Positions 52,278 to 61,809 of a DNA stretch of 64,000 nucleotides are shown here, in pieces. The notes under the pieces were generated by a model. It worked only from the letters and a program-made list of their open reading frames with translations. It was not told where the DNA came from and made no database searches. Location: the NCBI RefSeq assembly GCF_900112305.1, contig NZ_FOKT01000009.1, forward strand, positions 114,269-178,268, written 5' to 3'. The position numbers were made by a program, and so were the translations under genes. This DNA comes from Microbulbifer thermotolerans. GTDB taxonomy: Bacteria > Pseudomonadota > Gammaproteobacteria > Pseudomonadales > Cellvibrionaceae. Positions within the stretch are counted from its first letter, which is position 1, and each line of letters opens with the position of its first letter.

Positions 52278-55274
52278 ATGAGCAATCAATTTGGGTTTAG
52301 GAAAAAATCCATGGCCGCGGCTATCGCGGCAATGACCATGAGCAGTGTGACAATCGCTCAGAGTCAAGAAACCCCGGCACTGGAAGAAGTGACGGTGCTG
52401 GGGGTGCGCGGCGCTCAGGAGAGTGCCGTCAATCTCAAGCGTGACTCCTTGTCCATGGTGGACGGTATTGTCGCTGAAGATATCGGCAAGTTGCCGGACG
52501 TGACTGTTGTGGACTCCTTGCAGCGTATATCTGGTGTTCAGATTAAGCGCGATGCGGGCGAGGGGGCGACAGCCAACATCCGCGGCCTGCCACAGGTGAT
52601 GACCCTGCTAAACGGCGAGCAGTATCTGACTGCCGGTAATCTGGGCGGTGCCCAACCGACCCTTACAGACATCCCCTCCCAGCTGATGGGCGGAGTGAAT
52701 GTTTACAAATCTGCTGACCTAAGCAATGCCTTGAATGGCATCACCGGCACATTGGACTTGCGCACCCTCCGCCCCATGGGGCTCGACGAGGGTTTTACCA
52801 GCACCGTTGCCGCCGAAATGGCCCAGGGCGATTACACTGGCGAGACCGATCCTTCCGTTAATGGGTTGGTGAGCTGGCGCAATGAAACGATGGGCGTTTT
52901 ATTCTCCGCCAGTAAGAGTGAAGCGAATCTGGGCAACAACTACTCCGGTATTTCCGGTGGCGTCTTCGGCAATAACGATTGGGGCGGCGACGGCAAGAAC
53001 TTCAACGCGCCCCACGGCTACGACAGCTTCAACCGAGTGGTGGAACGCAACCGCACAGGTATGAATCTGGCCTTTGAGGCGGATCTCGGCAATGGCTTCA
53101 ATGTTGTCGCGGAGGGCTTCTACACCGAGCTGGAAGAGCACAATCGTGCGGTGGGCCTGAACATTTCCAACCGCTGGCAGACACTGGATTGGCTGACGCC
53201 CACTGATTACACGGATACTGGGATTGCCGGTAACAACGGCGAGAGCTGGCTTTCCGTGGATGAGTACGATGTGCACGCCCAGTGGGTCAACTCCTTTACA
53301 GTAAACCGTACCAATACGTCCGATTCCAAGAACATTAACCTTGAACTGAATTACGACAACGGCGGCAATTTCCGCGGCGGCCTGCGCGCCATTCACGGCG
53401 ATGCCAACCGTCTGTCCATGAACGGCCAGGCCCAGGGGGACCTGTCCAACTGGCGCGACGATACGCCCAAGCAACTATTGCCTTTCTATCCCGCCGATAT
53501 CGCCGCCCTGTACGACGAAGACCGCTATGTGGGCGATGTGGGGGAGAATGGCGGCCGCTTTATCGATCCCAACCCGCTGGGTTACGGGGAGACTCCGGAG
53601 CTGCATTACGATATCAGCGGCAGTCATCCGCGCTGGAGTGGTTTCGATAACCCGATTTCCGGCGGTCTGGGGGCAGGCGCCACCATGCGCGATTACATGG
53701 CTAACCTGGACAGCTACGCGGTGGCCGCCTTCTCTTCCGAGGGCAATAACGAGTCTGACGCTACCCTGGATGTCTTCTCGGCCAAGGGCAGTTACGACTT
53801 TGACCAAGCCGTGGGCGGATTTATTACCAAAGTGGATTTCGGCCTGCGCCGCAGCGACCGGCAGGTAGAAATTGAACAGTTCCACCTTTTCTCCCGCTTC
53901 TACGCCGGCAACGGCGCCACAGATCCCGCCGGCTGCGAGGCCCAGTGGAAAGCGATCGATGTGGTGATGGATCAGGACCAGTGTCAGGCGGGCGAACTGG
54001 TCAACGGAGAATTCCAAGGGTACACGGTCAACCGCCCCACCAAACTATACGACTACAACAACGTAATTTTTGTGGATGACTATGGCTCAGTCACCTCTGG
54101 CCTGCCCGGTGTCTGGGCTATTGACCCCAAAGACTTTGACGATGTGGAAGCCTTCCAGAAACGTGTATTTGGCGATGCCTATCGCGTAATCGTGCCCGGC
54201 GAGAGTTACGATGTCGGGCTGGTGGAGAACAGCTTCACTCTGAGTGCGGATTTCGAATATGGCATAGTGACCGGTAATCTGGGCCTGCGCGTGATCGATA
54301 CCGAGATCAGTGTTCGCCAGAATGTCACTGGCGATATCAAGAATTACGGTGATACCAATATCGATGCCGGTGATGTCTTCTCCAAAAACAGCTACACCGA
54401 TGTCTTGCCAGCGCTCAATTTGACTGCAGCACCCTATGATGAGTTGTTGCTTCGATTCGCCGCCAGTCAAAACATGATGCCGTTGGACCTGGGGTGGTAC
54501 GGCGGCGGCCTGGACATTAATACTTCTGACTGCCCCGAGTATGGATACGGCACACGCTGTGTTACCAGTGCCAATGCCGGCGGCAACCCCGAACTGGATC
54601 CCTGGCGCTCTACCAATTTTGATGTAGCGGTGGAGTATTACTTCGGTGGCGCCTCCATGGCCAATCTGGCGCTGTTCCATGTGGATATCGACAGCTTCGT
54701 GGTCGGCGGTACCGTTGAAATGCGGGAATTCGCCGACTCAGACGGTGTGGTGCGCCGCTCGGTACCCGTAACCGGCCCCGTAGAAGGGGAGGGGGGCAAA
54801 GTTCAAGGTGTGGAACTTGGAGCCAAGCTGGCATTTGGGGACTTTACCGACGGCCTGTTAGGCAACTTTGGTATCGACACCAACTACACCTATTCGCCCA
54901 GTAGCAGTAACGACGTCGACAAGAAAGGCAATGAGCTGCCCTTCTACGATACCAGTGAACATCAATTCAATTTTGTTGCCTGGTATCAAGATGAAAAACT
55001 GCAAGCGCGAATTGCCTACAACTACCGAAGTGATCGGCTGCAGGATGGCAACGTCGGTGGAACTGGCTTCCAGGTGTATCAGGAGGCCACCAACTATGTG
55101 GATGCTCAGGTCAGCTACGATGTCACGGACGAGGTCACCGTATTCCTGAACGGCTCTAATATCACCGGAGAAATCGAAAATTACTATATCGATTACGCCG
55201 GTGAGGCGGAGCAGTATCACTCCCAGAACGAGTTCGAACCCCGTTATACACTCGGTGTCAGAGCCCGTTTCTAA
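52278..55274 (+). CDS. TonB-dependent receptor
   Basis: A 998-residue outer-membrane receptor. The signal peptide is cleaved near residue 27 (TIAQS), then a TonB box (LEEVTVLGVRG). The plug domain lies at about 45–170 (DIGKLPDVTVVDSLQRISGV, IRGLPQVMTLLNGEQYL), followed by a large 22-stranded barrel with C-terminal PRYTLGVRARF. The plug 'DIGKLPD…V-x-x-S-L-Q-R-[IV]-x-G-V' is typical of receptors for carbohydrates in marine and Xanthomonas/Caulobacter-type bacteria. GGAGAGAAC precedes ATG 52278. The neighbouring halogenase-like and GH3 genes suggest glycan or glycoside uptake. Confidence 0.95.
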   Translation: MSNQFGFRKKSMAAAIAAMTMSSVTIAQSQETPALEEVTVLGVRGAQESAVNLKRDSLSMVDGIVAEDIGKLPDVTVVDSLQRISGVQIKRDAGEGATANIRGLPQVMTLLNGEQYLTAGNLGGAQPTLTDIPSQLMGGVNVYKSADLSNALNGITGTLDLRTLRPMGLDEGFTSTVAAEMAQGDYTGETDPSVNGLVSWRNETMGVLFSASKSEANLGNNYSGISGGVFGNNDWGGDGKNFNAPHGYDSFNRVVERNRTGMNLAFEADLGNGFNVVAEGFYTELEEHNRAVGLNISNRWQTLDWLTPTDYTDTGIAGNNGESWLSVDEYDVHAQWVNSFTVNRTNTSDSKNINLELNYDNGGNFRGGLRAIHGDANRLSMNGQAQGDLSNWRDDTPKQLLPFYPADIAALYDEDRYVGDVGENGGRFIDPNPLGYGETPELHYDISGSHPRWSGFDNPISGGLGAGATMRDYMANLDSYAVAAFSSEGNNESDATLDVFSAKGSYDFDQAVGGFITKVDFGLRRSDRQVEIEQFHLFSRFYAGNGATDPAGCEAQWKAIDVVMDQDQCQAGELVNGEFQGYTVNRPTKLYDYNNVIFVDDYGSVTSGLPGVWAIDPKDFDDVEAFQKRVFGDAYRVIVPGESYDVGLVENSFTLSADFEYGIVTGNLGLRVIDTEISVRQNVTGDIKNYGDTNIDAGDVFSKNSYTDVLPALNLTAAPYDELLLRFAASQNMMPLDLGWYGGGLDINTSDCPEYGYGTRCVTSANAGGNPELDPWRSTNFDVAVEYYFGGASMANLALFHVDIDSFVVGGTVEMREFADSDGVVRRSVPVTGPVEGEGGKVQGVELGAKLAFGDFTDGLLGNFGIDTNYTYSPSSSNDVDKKGNELPFYDTSEHQFNFVAWYQDEKLQARIAYNYRSDRLQDGNVGGTGFQVYQEATNYVDAQVSYDVTDEVTVFLNGSNITGEIENYYIDYAGEAEQYHSQNEFEPRYTLGVRARF

Positions 55275-55282
55275 AAAGGTGT

Positions 55283-55309
55283 GCCGGCTCTTCGGAGCCG
55301 GCTTTTTTT
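55283..55309 (+). terminator. Rho-independent terminator of the TonB-dependent receptor gene
   Basis: The stem GCCGGCTC (55283–55290) pairs with GAGCCGGC (55295–55302) around a TTCG loop, followed by a T7 run. It separates the receptor transcript from the halogenase genes, which therefore need read-through or their own promoter. Confidence 0.93.
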
Positions 55310-55320
55310 ATTAGGAATAT

Positions 55321-55394
55321 TCATTTAGCAAACTTTTGGAAAAATTGTTTCAAAAATTCGTTATAAAAATAAGCGCAATGCGCAAAGCTGTACC
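55321..55394 (+). promoter_or_regulatory. AT-rich promoter region of the halogenase pair
   Basis: After the receptor terminator comes an AT-rich stretch with TTGGAA (near 55335) and TTATAA (near 55360) at a suboptimal spacing, then a perfect odd palindrome GCGCAATGCGC (55373–55383) just before the start codon. A local promoter with an operator is plausible but not proven. Confidence 0.35.
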
Positions 55395-56912
55395 ATGACA
55401 ACAGACAAACGAATTAAGTCCCTAGTGATTGTCGGCGGCGGCACCGCCGGTTGGATGGCGGCGGCGAGTCTGCAACGCCACTTTTCCGGAACACCCCTGA
55501 AAATCACTTTGGTGGAATCGCCCGATATTGGCACCATTGGTGTCGGCGAGGCCACTACACCCACCTTTCGCCGTTTTTGCCACAGACTGGGATTGCAGGA
55601 CCTGGACGTAATGCGCGCAATCGGCGCCACCTGCAAACTCGGTATTCAGTTCAACCACTGGAAAAACCAAAACCACAGTTTTTTTCACCCCTTTAGTGTT
55701 TTCGGCCAGTCACTGAATCAAGTGGATTTTCTGCATTACTGGCTGCGGGCACGCAAGGCGGGGTTGGACGCACAACTGACAGACTTCTCTCTAGGTGCGG
55801 GCTTGGCGCTGGCCGGTAAATTTTCTCCGCCCTCGCCCAACCCACCCTCCACACTCAGTGTCTATGACTGGGCGCTGCACTTGGATGCGGGACGTTTCGC
55901 CGCGCTCCTGCGCGAGAAAGCGGTGGCCGGAGGCGTGGAACATGTGCGGGCTACTGTTCATCGAGTTACCAGGGCTGAGAACGGATTTGTTCACAGCCTG
56001 TTACTCGACGATGGCCGCGAGCTGGCCGGAGACTTGTTTATCGACTGCTCCGGGTTCCGTGGCCTTTTGATCGAAGATGCGCTGCAAACCGGCTTTGAGG
56101 ACTGGAGCCACTGGCTGCTGTGCGACGGCGCCTGGGTGGCGCCCAGCGCGCGCGAGACCGCAGCAAAACCCTACACACAGGTAAATGCCCACAGTGCGGG
56201 TTGGCAGTGGCATATCCCCTTACAGGAACGCAGTGGTAACGGCCGGGTCTTTTCCAGTCGATATATCGACGCAGAGCAGGTACGGGATGAATTTTCCCAG
56301 AGCTTGGGTGAAAGCGCCTTGGATGAACCTCGGCTTATAAGGTTCAAACCGGGTATACGCCGCCGGGCCTGGAATAAAAACGTCATCGCTCTGGGGCTTT
56401 CTGCCGGTTTTATCGAACCGCTGGAAAGTACTTCTATCGCACTGATAGAAACGGGGATAGAGCGGTTGAAAACCCTCTTCCCTCAGCGGGATTGTCACCC
56501 CGATATCGCTACTGAGTTTAATGAACAGACACGCCTTGAGTATGAGCGGGTGCGGGATTTCGTATTACTGCACTATGCACTAAATGGCCGGGAAGACAGT
56601 GATTTTTGGAGAGAATGTCGCGCTATGGCAAAAAATGGCAATTTGCCGGAAAGCCTGCAGCGGAAAATAAACGTATTTTTATCCAGCGGTTATTTGCTGC
56701 GCTATCGCTGGGAAATGTTTCAGCCCGCCAGTTGGCTGGCCATATTCGCTGGATTTGACTGCTTGCCGCACAGCTGGAATCTCGCCGCTGATGCGTTGGA
56801 TCAAACACAACTTTTACAGGGACTGCGGGGCATGCGTGACAGCGTCCGCCAGGCGGTGCGGGAAGCGCCAGCGCATCAGGAATTCATTGCGCGTTATGTG
56901 CAGAAAAAATAG
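55395..56912 (+). CDS. Flavin-dependent tryptophan halogenase family protein 1
   Basis: A 505-residue FAD-binding protein. The dinucleotide motif VIVGGGTAGWMAAASL lies at residues 11–26. Hallmarks of flavin-dependent halogenases are kept: K81 in ATCKLGIQF (equivalent to the catalytic Lys of PrnA/RebH), the WQWHIP version of W-x-W-x-I-P near residue 270, and FIEPLESTS near 340 containing the conserved Glu. The substrate is unknown. Homologues are often next to TonB-dependent receptors in marine and plant-associated bacteria and can act on indoles rather than free tryptophan. A partner flavin reductase is not encoded nearby. Confidence 0.9.
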   Translation: MTTDKRIKSLVIVGGGTAGWMAAASLQRHFSGTPLKITLVESPDIGTIGVGEATTPTFRRFCHRLGLQDLDVMRAIGATCKLGIQFNHWKNQNHSFFHPFSVFGQSLNQVDFLHYWLRARKAGLDAQLTDFSLGAGLALAGKFSPPSPNPPSTLSVYDWALHLDAGRFAALLREKAVAGGVEHVRATVHRVTRAENGFVHSLLLDDGRELAGDLFIDCSGFRGLLIEDALQTGFEDWSHWLLCDGAWVAPSARETAAKPYTQVNAHSAGWQWHIPLQERSGNGRVFSSRYIDAEQVRDEFSQSLGESALDEPRLIRFKPGIRRRAWNKNVIALGLSAGFIEPLESTSIALIETGIERLKTLFPQRDCHPDIATEFNEQTRLEYERVRDFVLLHYALNGREDSDFWRECRAMAKNGNLPESLQRKINVFLSSGYLLRYRWEMFQPASWLAIFAGFDCLPHSWNLAADALDQTQLLQGLRGMRDSVRQAVREAPAHQEFIARYVQKK

Positions 56913-56931
56913 CCTGGTTCAGAAATAATCT

Positions 56932-58464
56932 ATGAAAGACAAATTCGATTTAGACGACAGAATTCGCCATATCGTCGTTGTGGGTGGTGGTAGCACCGGC
57001 TGGATAGCCGCTGCGGTGCTCGCCCACCAGTTCAAGCCAGATGTATGTAAGGTGACCTTGGTGGAATCGGAGGATATCGGTACCATCGGTGTAGGTGAAT
57101 CCACGATTCCTCCGTTTATCGGACTGCTGCGTGGTCTCGGTATCGACGAAGCGGATTTTATCCAAAAAACTCAGGCAAGCTTTAAGCTGGGAATTCAGTT
57201 CCACGATTGGCTGGAAAAAGGACAGAGTTATTTTCACCCCTTTGGCGTTCTAGGGCAGCGCCTCGGTATTATTGAATTTTATCAGGCCTGGCTGTGGGCA
57301 CAGTTGAACGGGCACTCTTCCGAGCTGCAGGATCACGCACCCTGTGCTGTTATGGCAAGGGAAGGGCGCTTCTATCTGCCGCAGAAAGCACAGAAAACGC
57401 CAATCGGTGGCGCCAGCTATGCACTGCACCTGGATGCCAAGCTGGCGGGACGCTATCTACGCAACTATGCCGAAGCGCGCGGTGTTGAGCGTGTCGAGGG
57501 GCGGGTTGTTGAAGTCTTTAGCCATGACAACGGTTTTATCGACAAGGTGCGGTTGACCGATGGACGGGAAATCAGCGGAGATTTCTTTATTGACTGCAGT
57601 GGCTTTAGAGCACTGCTGATCGAACAACAGCTGGGTGTAGAGTTCGAGGACTGGAAAGATTTTCTGCCCTGCAACAAAGCCGTTGCCGTGCAGACTGAGA
57701 ATACCGGAGCCACTACTCCTTATACCCAGGCGAGTGCCGAAAGTGCCGGCTGGCGCTGGCGTATCCCGTTGCAGCACCGCACCGGCAATGGCTATGTATT
57801 CGATACCCGCTTTATCAGTGACGATGAAGCGCGCGCGCGCCTGCTGGAAGCTGTGGATGGCAAACCTATCACAGAGCCGGCATTGATCCCCTTTCGTACC
57901 GGCATTCGCACAGAGCTGTGGAAGCACAACTGCCTGTCCCTCGGGCTCGCCTCTGGGTTTATTGAGCCATTGGAGAGTACCGCTATCCATTTGGTGACAC
58001 GGGGTATGGATTTCTTCTTGCGCTTTTTCCCTGGAAAGAGCTGTGATACAGAGCTTGCAGCGGAGTACAACCGCCGCATGCGTCTGGATTACGAAGAGAT
58101 CCGCGATTTCGTGGTGTTGCACTACTGCCTCACCCGCCGCCGGGATACACCCTTCTGGCGCTGGTGGCAGGAAGAGGCGGAAATCCCGCAGACGCTGCGG
58201 GAACGCATCGCGCTGTTCCGCTGCCAAGGGGCGCTGCGCGAAGGCATTGATGAGCTTTTTCACAGTCCCAGTTGGTTTTCTGTTTTCGAAGGCATGGGGG
58301 TGCGCCCGCGCCGCTATGATGCCCGCCTGGATAACCTGCCGGCAGCGCAGATTATCCAGCACCAGGAAACCGCGAGAGCGGCCATCGCACAGATGGTCGA
58401 TACCCTGCCCAGTCACGACGATTTTCTGCGTGAGCACTGCCCGGCAGTTACTATTAACAATTGA
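56932..58464 (+). CDS. Flavin-dependent tryptophan halogenase family protein 2
   Basis: A 510-residue paralogue encoded 19 bases after the first. It has FAD motif VVVGGGSTGWIAAAVL (residues 15–30), K85 in ASFKLGIQFHDW, WRWRIP near 273, and FIEPLESTA near 342. All catalytic hallmarks are present, so it is not a degenerate copy. Clear sequence kinship to the first protein indicates tandem duplication followed by divergence, especially in the 140–200 and C-terminal regions. The two may act on different substrates or form a pair. Confidence 0.9.
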   Translation: MKDKFDLDDRIRHIVVVGGGSTGWIAAAVLAHQFKPDVCKVTLVESEDIGTIGVGESTIPPFIGLLRGLGIDEADFIQKTQASFKLGIQFHDWLEKGQSYFHPFGVLGQRLGIIEFYQAWLWAQLNGHSSELQDHAPCAVMAREGRFYLPQKAQKTPIGGASYALHLDAKLAGRYLRNYAEARGVERVEGRVVEVFSHDNGFIDKVRLTDGREISGDFFIDCSGFRALLIEQQLGVEFEDWKDFLPCNKAVAVQTENTGATTPYTQASAESAGWRWRIPLQHRTGNGYVFDTRFISDDEARARLLEAVDGKPITEPALIPFRTGIRTELWKHNCLSLGLASGFIEPLESTAIHLVTRGMDFFLRFFPGKSCDTELAAEYNRRMRLDYEEIRDFVVLHYCLTRRRDTPFWRWWQEEAEIPQTLRERIALFRCQGALREGIDELFHSPSWFSVFEGMGVRPRRYDARLDNLPAAQIIQHQETARAAIAQMVDTLPSHDDFLREHCPAVTINN

Positions 58465-58494
58465 CGCTCTCTGGAATGGAGTCAGTTGCTTTTC

Positions 58495-58518
58495 GACCCG
58501 TAATGCGGGTCTTTTTTT
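58495..58518 (+). terminator. Rho-independent terminator after the halogenase pair
   Basis: The stem GACCCG (58495–58500) pairs with CGGGTC (58506–58511) around a five-base loop, followed by a T7 run (58512–58518). Confidence 0.88.
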
Positions 58519-58621
58519 GCCCCAAAATCGTTCATTCCCCTTCCCACTTTTCGTGCGCACCCCAAAAAAATGTGATCTGGACCATATTGCCTCGCATTTT
58601 TAAAGTGGGACGACGTCTTTC

Positions 58622-58636
58622 TGTACATTGCGTACA
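58622..58636 (+). promoter_or_regulatory. Small inverted repeat in the GH3 promoter region
   Basis: TGTAC (58622–58626) and GTACA (58632–58636) flank a five-base centre, and another TTGTACG occurs about 30 bases downstream. It is a possible operator, about 75 bases before the GH3 start. The evidence is weak. Confidence 0.3.
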
Positions 58637-58706
58637 AGGGGAACAGATATTGGCGTTTCTAAAGCGTTGTACGAAATCTGTGCAGATAAAAAATAGGAGT
58701 TCTGCG

Positions 58707-61220
58707 GTGATAAAAAAACGAATTCTCCAGGGGGTCATCTCCTGCCTGGTGGCGGCTGGTGGCATTGCCGCTTGTAGTGAAAAAGTTGCACAAGATAAGA
58801 ACGACAACCCAGTCCGCGTGGGCGCAGATTGGCCGACTCTGCACGGTGGATTGGTCCAGGATGCGGATATGGAAGCCAAGATTGACCGGCTTCTGGAAAA
58901 AATGACCCTGGAAGAAAAAGTTGGCCAGCTGATTCAGGCCGAGCTGCGCGCTGTGACACCACAGGATGTGCGGGATTACCACCTGGGCTCAGTTCTCAAT
59001 GGCGGAGGCTCATTTCCTAACAACAATAAATACGCAACCGTGGATGACTGGGTAGCGCTGGCTGATGCCTTTTACCACGCGTCTATGGACACCTCTGACG
59101 GCGGTGTGCCCATTCCCATTATCTGGGGTACGGATGCGGTACACGGCCACAACAATGTTATCGGCGCAACGCTGTTTCCACACAATATTGCGCTAGGCGC
59201 TACGCGCAACCCCGACCTGATTCGGAAGGTTGGTGCCGCCACGGCAGCCGAAGTGGCGGCCACAGGCATAGATTGGAGCTTTGCCCCCACCTTGGCGGTA
59301 GTCCAGGATGACCGTTGGGGGCGCACTTATGAGTCCTACTCCGAAAACCCCGAAGTGGTAGCGAGCTACGCCGGCCCCATGGTGGAGGGATTGCAAGGCA
59401 AAGTTCGTACCGATGAATTTTTTGCCGGGGGACATGTGATTGCCACCGCCAAGCACTTTATTGCCGACGGCGGTACCACCGGCGGTATTGACCGGGGTGA
59501 CGCACAGTTTGGAGAGGAGGAATTGCTCAAAACACACGCTCCCGGTTACTTCACCGCGATAGAGGCGGGCGTGCAGACGGTGATGGCCTCCTTCAGCAGT
59601 TGGCAGGGGGAAAAAATGCACGGTCATAAATACCTGCTTACCGATGTGCTGAAAAATCACCTCGGCTTTGATGGCTTCGTCGTGGGCGATTGGAACGGCC
59701 ACGCCTTTGTGGAAGGCTGCAGTACCGTCAGTTGTCCGCAAGCAATCAACGCCGGTCTGGATATGTTTATGGCGCCGGACCCCAACTGGAAAACACTTTA
59801 CGCCAACACCCTGGCCCAGGCGAAAGACGGCACCATCCCGGCATCGCGCCTGAATGACGCCGTGCGGCGTATCCTGCGGGTCAAAATGCGTGCGGGCTTG
59901 TTCGAAAAGGGAGCGCCCTCAGAGCGGGCTTTGGCCGGGGACGAATCCGTTATTGGCTCACCGGAACACCGCGCTATCGCCCGCCAAGCGGTGCGTGAAT
60001 CCCTGGTGCTGCTGAAAAACCGTGACGGTTTACTACCTCTGGCGCGCGACCAGCGTGTCTTGGTGGCCGGTGACGGCGCCGATAATATCGGCAAGCAAGC
60101 TGGTGGTTGGAGTATCAGCTGGCAGGGTACCGGAAATCAAAACAGTGATTTCCCCGGTGCGACCTCCATTTACGCAGGTATTGCCGAAGCGGTGGAATCT
60201 GTCGGTGGCGAAGCCATACTGAGCGTGGACGGCAGCTTCACACAAAAGCCGGATGTGGCCATAGTGGTATTCGGAGAAGACCCCTACGCGGAAATGCAGG
60301 GGGATATCGCCAATTTGGATTACCGGGGTGACGCCGATCTCGCACTGTTGAAAAAACTTCGGAGCCAGAATATTCCCGTAGTTTCCCTGTTTATCACCGG
60401 GCGTCCCCTGTGGGTAAATCCGGAAATCAACGCCTCTGATGCCTTTGTTGTAATCTGGCATCCGGGCAGTGAAGGTGCTGGTGTGGCCGATGTCATTTTC
60501 CGCAGAGCGGATGGTGAAGTGAATTACGATTTCGCTGGCCGCCTGCCGTTTACCTGGCCGCAAACCGCAAATCCGGAAAACCCCAAGGTTCAGTATGCCT
60601 TCGATTTTGGTCTGAACTATAGTACTCAAGACGTCGCGGGATTGCTGCCGGAGGAAAGTGGCCTGAGTGAACCCAGCGGTGAAGAGGAATTACAGCTGTT
60701 CGCAGGCCGTGCGCTGGCCCCTTGGAAACTGGAAGCTCTGGATAGCAGTAACCGAAGCAGCACCATCACCGATAGCGTCACTGAATTAAATGGCCTGCGG
60801 GTACAGATGGTGGATCGCCATGTACAGGGAGACAGCCGCCGACTGCAGTGGCAAGGAAAGGGCCCGGCCACCGTTGGACTTTTTGCCAATCAGCGCACCG
60901 ACCTGAGCGGCTACCTGAAAGCCAGTGCCGCACTGCAGTTCGATGTAAAAGTGAACCGGGAACCGAGCGAGGAAGTACTGGTGGGCATGTCCTGCGGCAC
61001 AGACTGCCGCGCAGAACTGCCGGTAACCGGCCTGTTGCAGGTAACAGAGCCCGGTGAGTGGAAAACCATCTCTATACCTCTGCAATGCCTCGCGGAAAAA
61101 GGCACACGTATGGATATGGTGCTTTCACCTTTCTATATGACTACAGCCGGGGAGATGGATGTTTCAGTCAACAGTGTGCGCGTGTCGGCCAATGTAGAGT
61201 CCGATATGCACTGTGGTTGA
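58707..61220 (+). CDS. Glycoside hydrolase family 3 lipoprotein (exo-1,3/1,4-beta-glucanase/beta-glucosidase type)
   Basis: An 837-residue GH3 enzyme. A GTG start at 58707 with AGGAG 6 bases upstream gives a lipoprotein signal with lipobox IAAC (Cys near residue 23). The GH3 N-terminal barrel has MTLEEKVGQLIQAE, WGTDAVHGHNN and KHFIADGGT. The nucleophile Asp is in VVGDWNG (residue ~328). The GH3 C-terminal domain has ESLVLLKNRDGLLPL and VIWHPGSEGAGVADVIF, then a ~170-residue C-terminal beta-domain. Length and layout match marine ExoP-type exo-beta-glucanases (~840 residues). It probably removes glucose from beta-glucans in the periplasm. It is transcribed apart from the halogenases. Confidence 0.93.
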   Translation: MIKKRILQGVISCLVAAGGIAACSEKVAQDKNDNPVRVGADWPTLHGGLVQDADMEAKIDRLLEKMTLEEKVGQLIQAELRAVTPQDVRDYHLGSVLNGGGSFPNNNKYATVDDWVALADAFYHASMDTSDGGVPIPIIWGTDAVHGHNNVIGATLFPHNIALGATRNPDLIRKVGAATAAEVAATGIDWSFAPTLAVVQDDRWGRTYESYSENPEVVASYAGPMVEGLQGKVRTDEFFAGGHVIATAKHFIADGGTTGGIDRGDAQFGEEELLKTHAPGYFTAIEAGVQTVMASFSSWQGEKMHGHKYLLTDVLKNHLGFDGFVVGDWNGHAFVEGCSTVSCPQAINAGLDMFMAPDPNWKTLYANTLAQAKDGTIPASRLNDAVRRILRVKMRAGLFEKGAPSERALAGDESVIGSPEHRAIARQAVRESLVLLKNRDGLLPLARDQRVLVAGDGADNIGKQAGGWSISWQGTGNQNSDFPGATSIYAGIAEAVESVGGEAILSVDGSFTQKPDVAIVVFGEDPYAEMQGDIANLDYRGDADLALLKKLRSQNIPVVSLFITGRPLWVNPEINASDAFVVIWHPGSEGAGVADVIFRRADGEVNYDFAGRLPFTWPQTANPENPKVQYAFDFGLNYSTQDVAGLLPEESGLSEPSGEEELQLFAGRALAPWKLEALDSSNRSSTITDSVTELNGLRVQMVDRHVQGDSRRLQWQGKGPATVGLFANQRTDLSGYLKASAALQFDVKVNREPSEEVLVGMSCGTDCRAELPVTGLLQVTEPGEWKTISIPLQCLAEKGTRMDMVLSPFYMTTAGEMDVSVNSVRVSANVESDMHCG

Positions 61221-61278
61221 ACATATCCTTGAATATATTCGACTTTTTTAAGTTTCTATAGCGTGTGAGAGTGCCCTA

Positions 61279-61485
61279 AGGAACCTCTGATTAATTCGCG
61301 AGAGCACTATGATAGCTTCTGGGGCGCTCAGGTAATAGGACGGAAATTTCGAAAACGCACGAGTACTTCCCAGTAGCTCCGTCGGATACCTCGTGTATCC
61401 GACGGTTTCTAAATATATCTATCCTTCACTCCAAGTATTCTGCCCATCTTTTCCGATACGCACATTAAATCAGCGGGTCTCTCTA
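61279..61485 (+). mobile_element. MITE-like element, copy 2 (right half diverged)
   Basis: It begins AGGAACCTCTGATTAATTCGCG after CCTA. It matches copy 3 closely through the central GGATACC/TGTATCC stem up to about 61409, after which similarity falls. A weak right end (AAATCAGCGGGTCTCTC) near 61485 would give a 207-base element, close to the 213–215 bases of the others. Confidence 0.7.
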
Positions 61486-61809
61486 GGCGTGCGAGCAAGA
61501 GGAAAATCCGCTCCTTTTCCCACCACAAAATTTAAGCAGTCAGTAAGGGAATTCGATACACCAAGTGGCTAAGTAAATCAGCCTTCCGGCTGCCAGTTAG
61601 CATCGTCGGTCACTCCTTTGATAATGCGGCGGAAAAACCATTAAAACCTTATTCAAAGCGGAGTCTACAGGACGGGCATCTGTAAAAGGAGAGAAATACG
61701 GAACATACGGCTTTTCCCTGGGTTGATTCCTTTAACCATAATCGTATTTTTGCATCTATTGTCGATATACCGCTTGATAAATAGAGAAATCGTATTTTTT
61801 AACAGTTTA
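61486..61809. other. Spacer between MITE copies 2 and 3
   Basis: 324 bases with falling GC content and no recognisable ORF, terminator or promoter. The segment from 61700 on is very AT-rich. Confidence 0.4.

Noticed and set aside
57457..58560. 367-codon minus-strand frame across halogenase 2
   Set aside because: It is antisense to conserved halogenase motifs and crosses the terminator at 58495.
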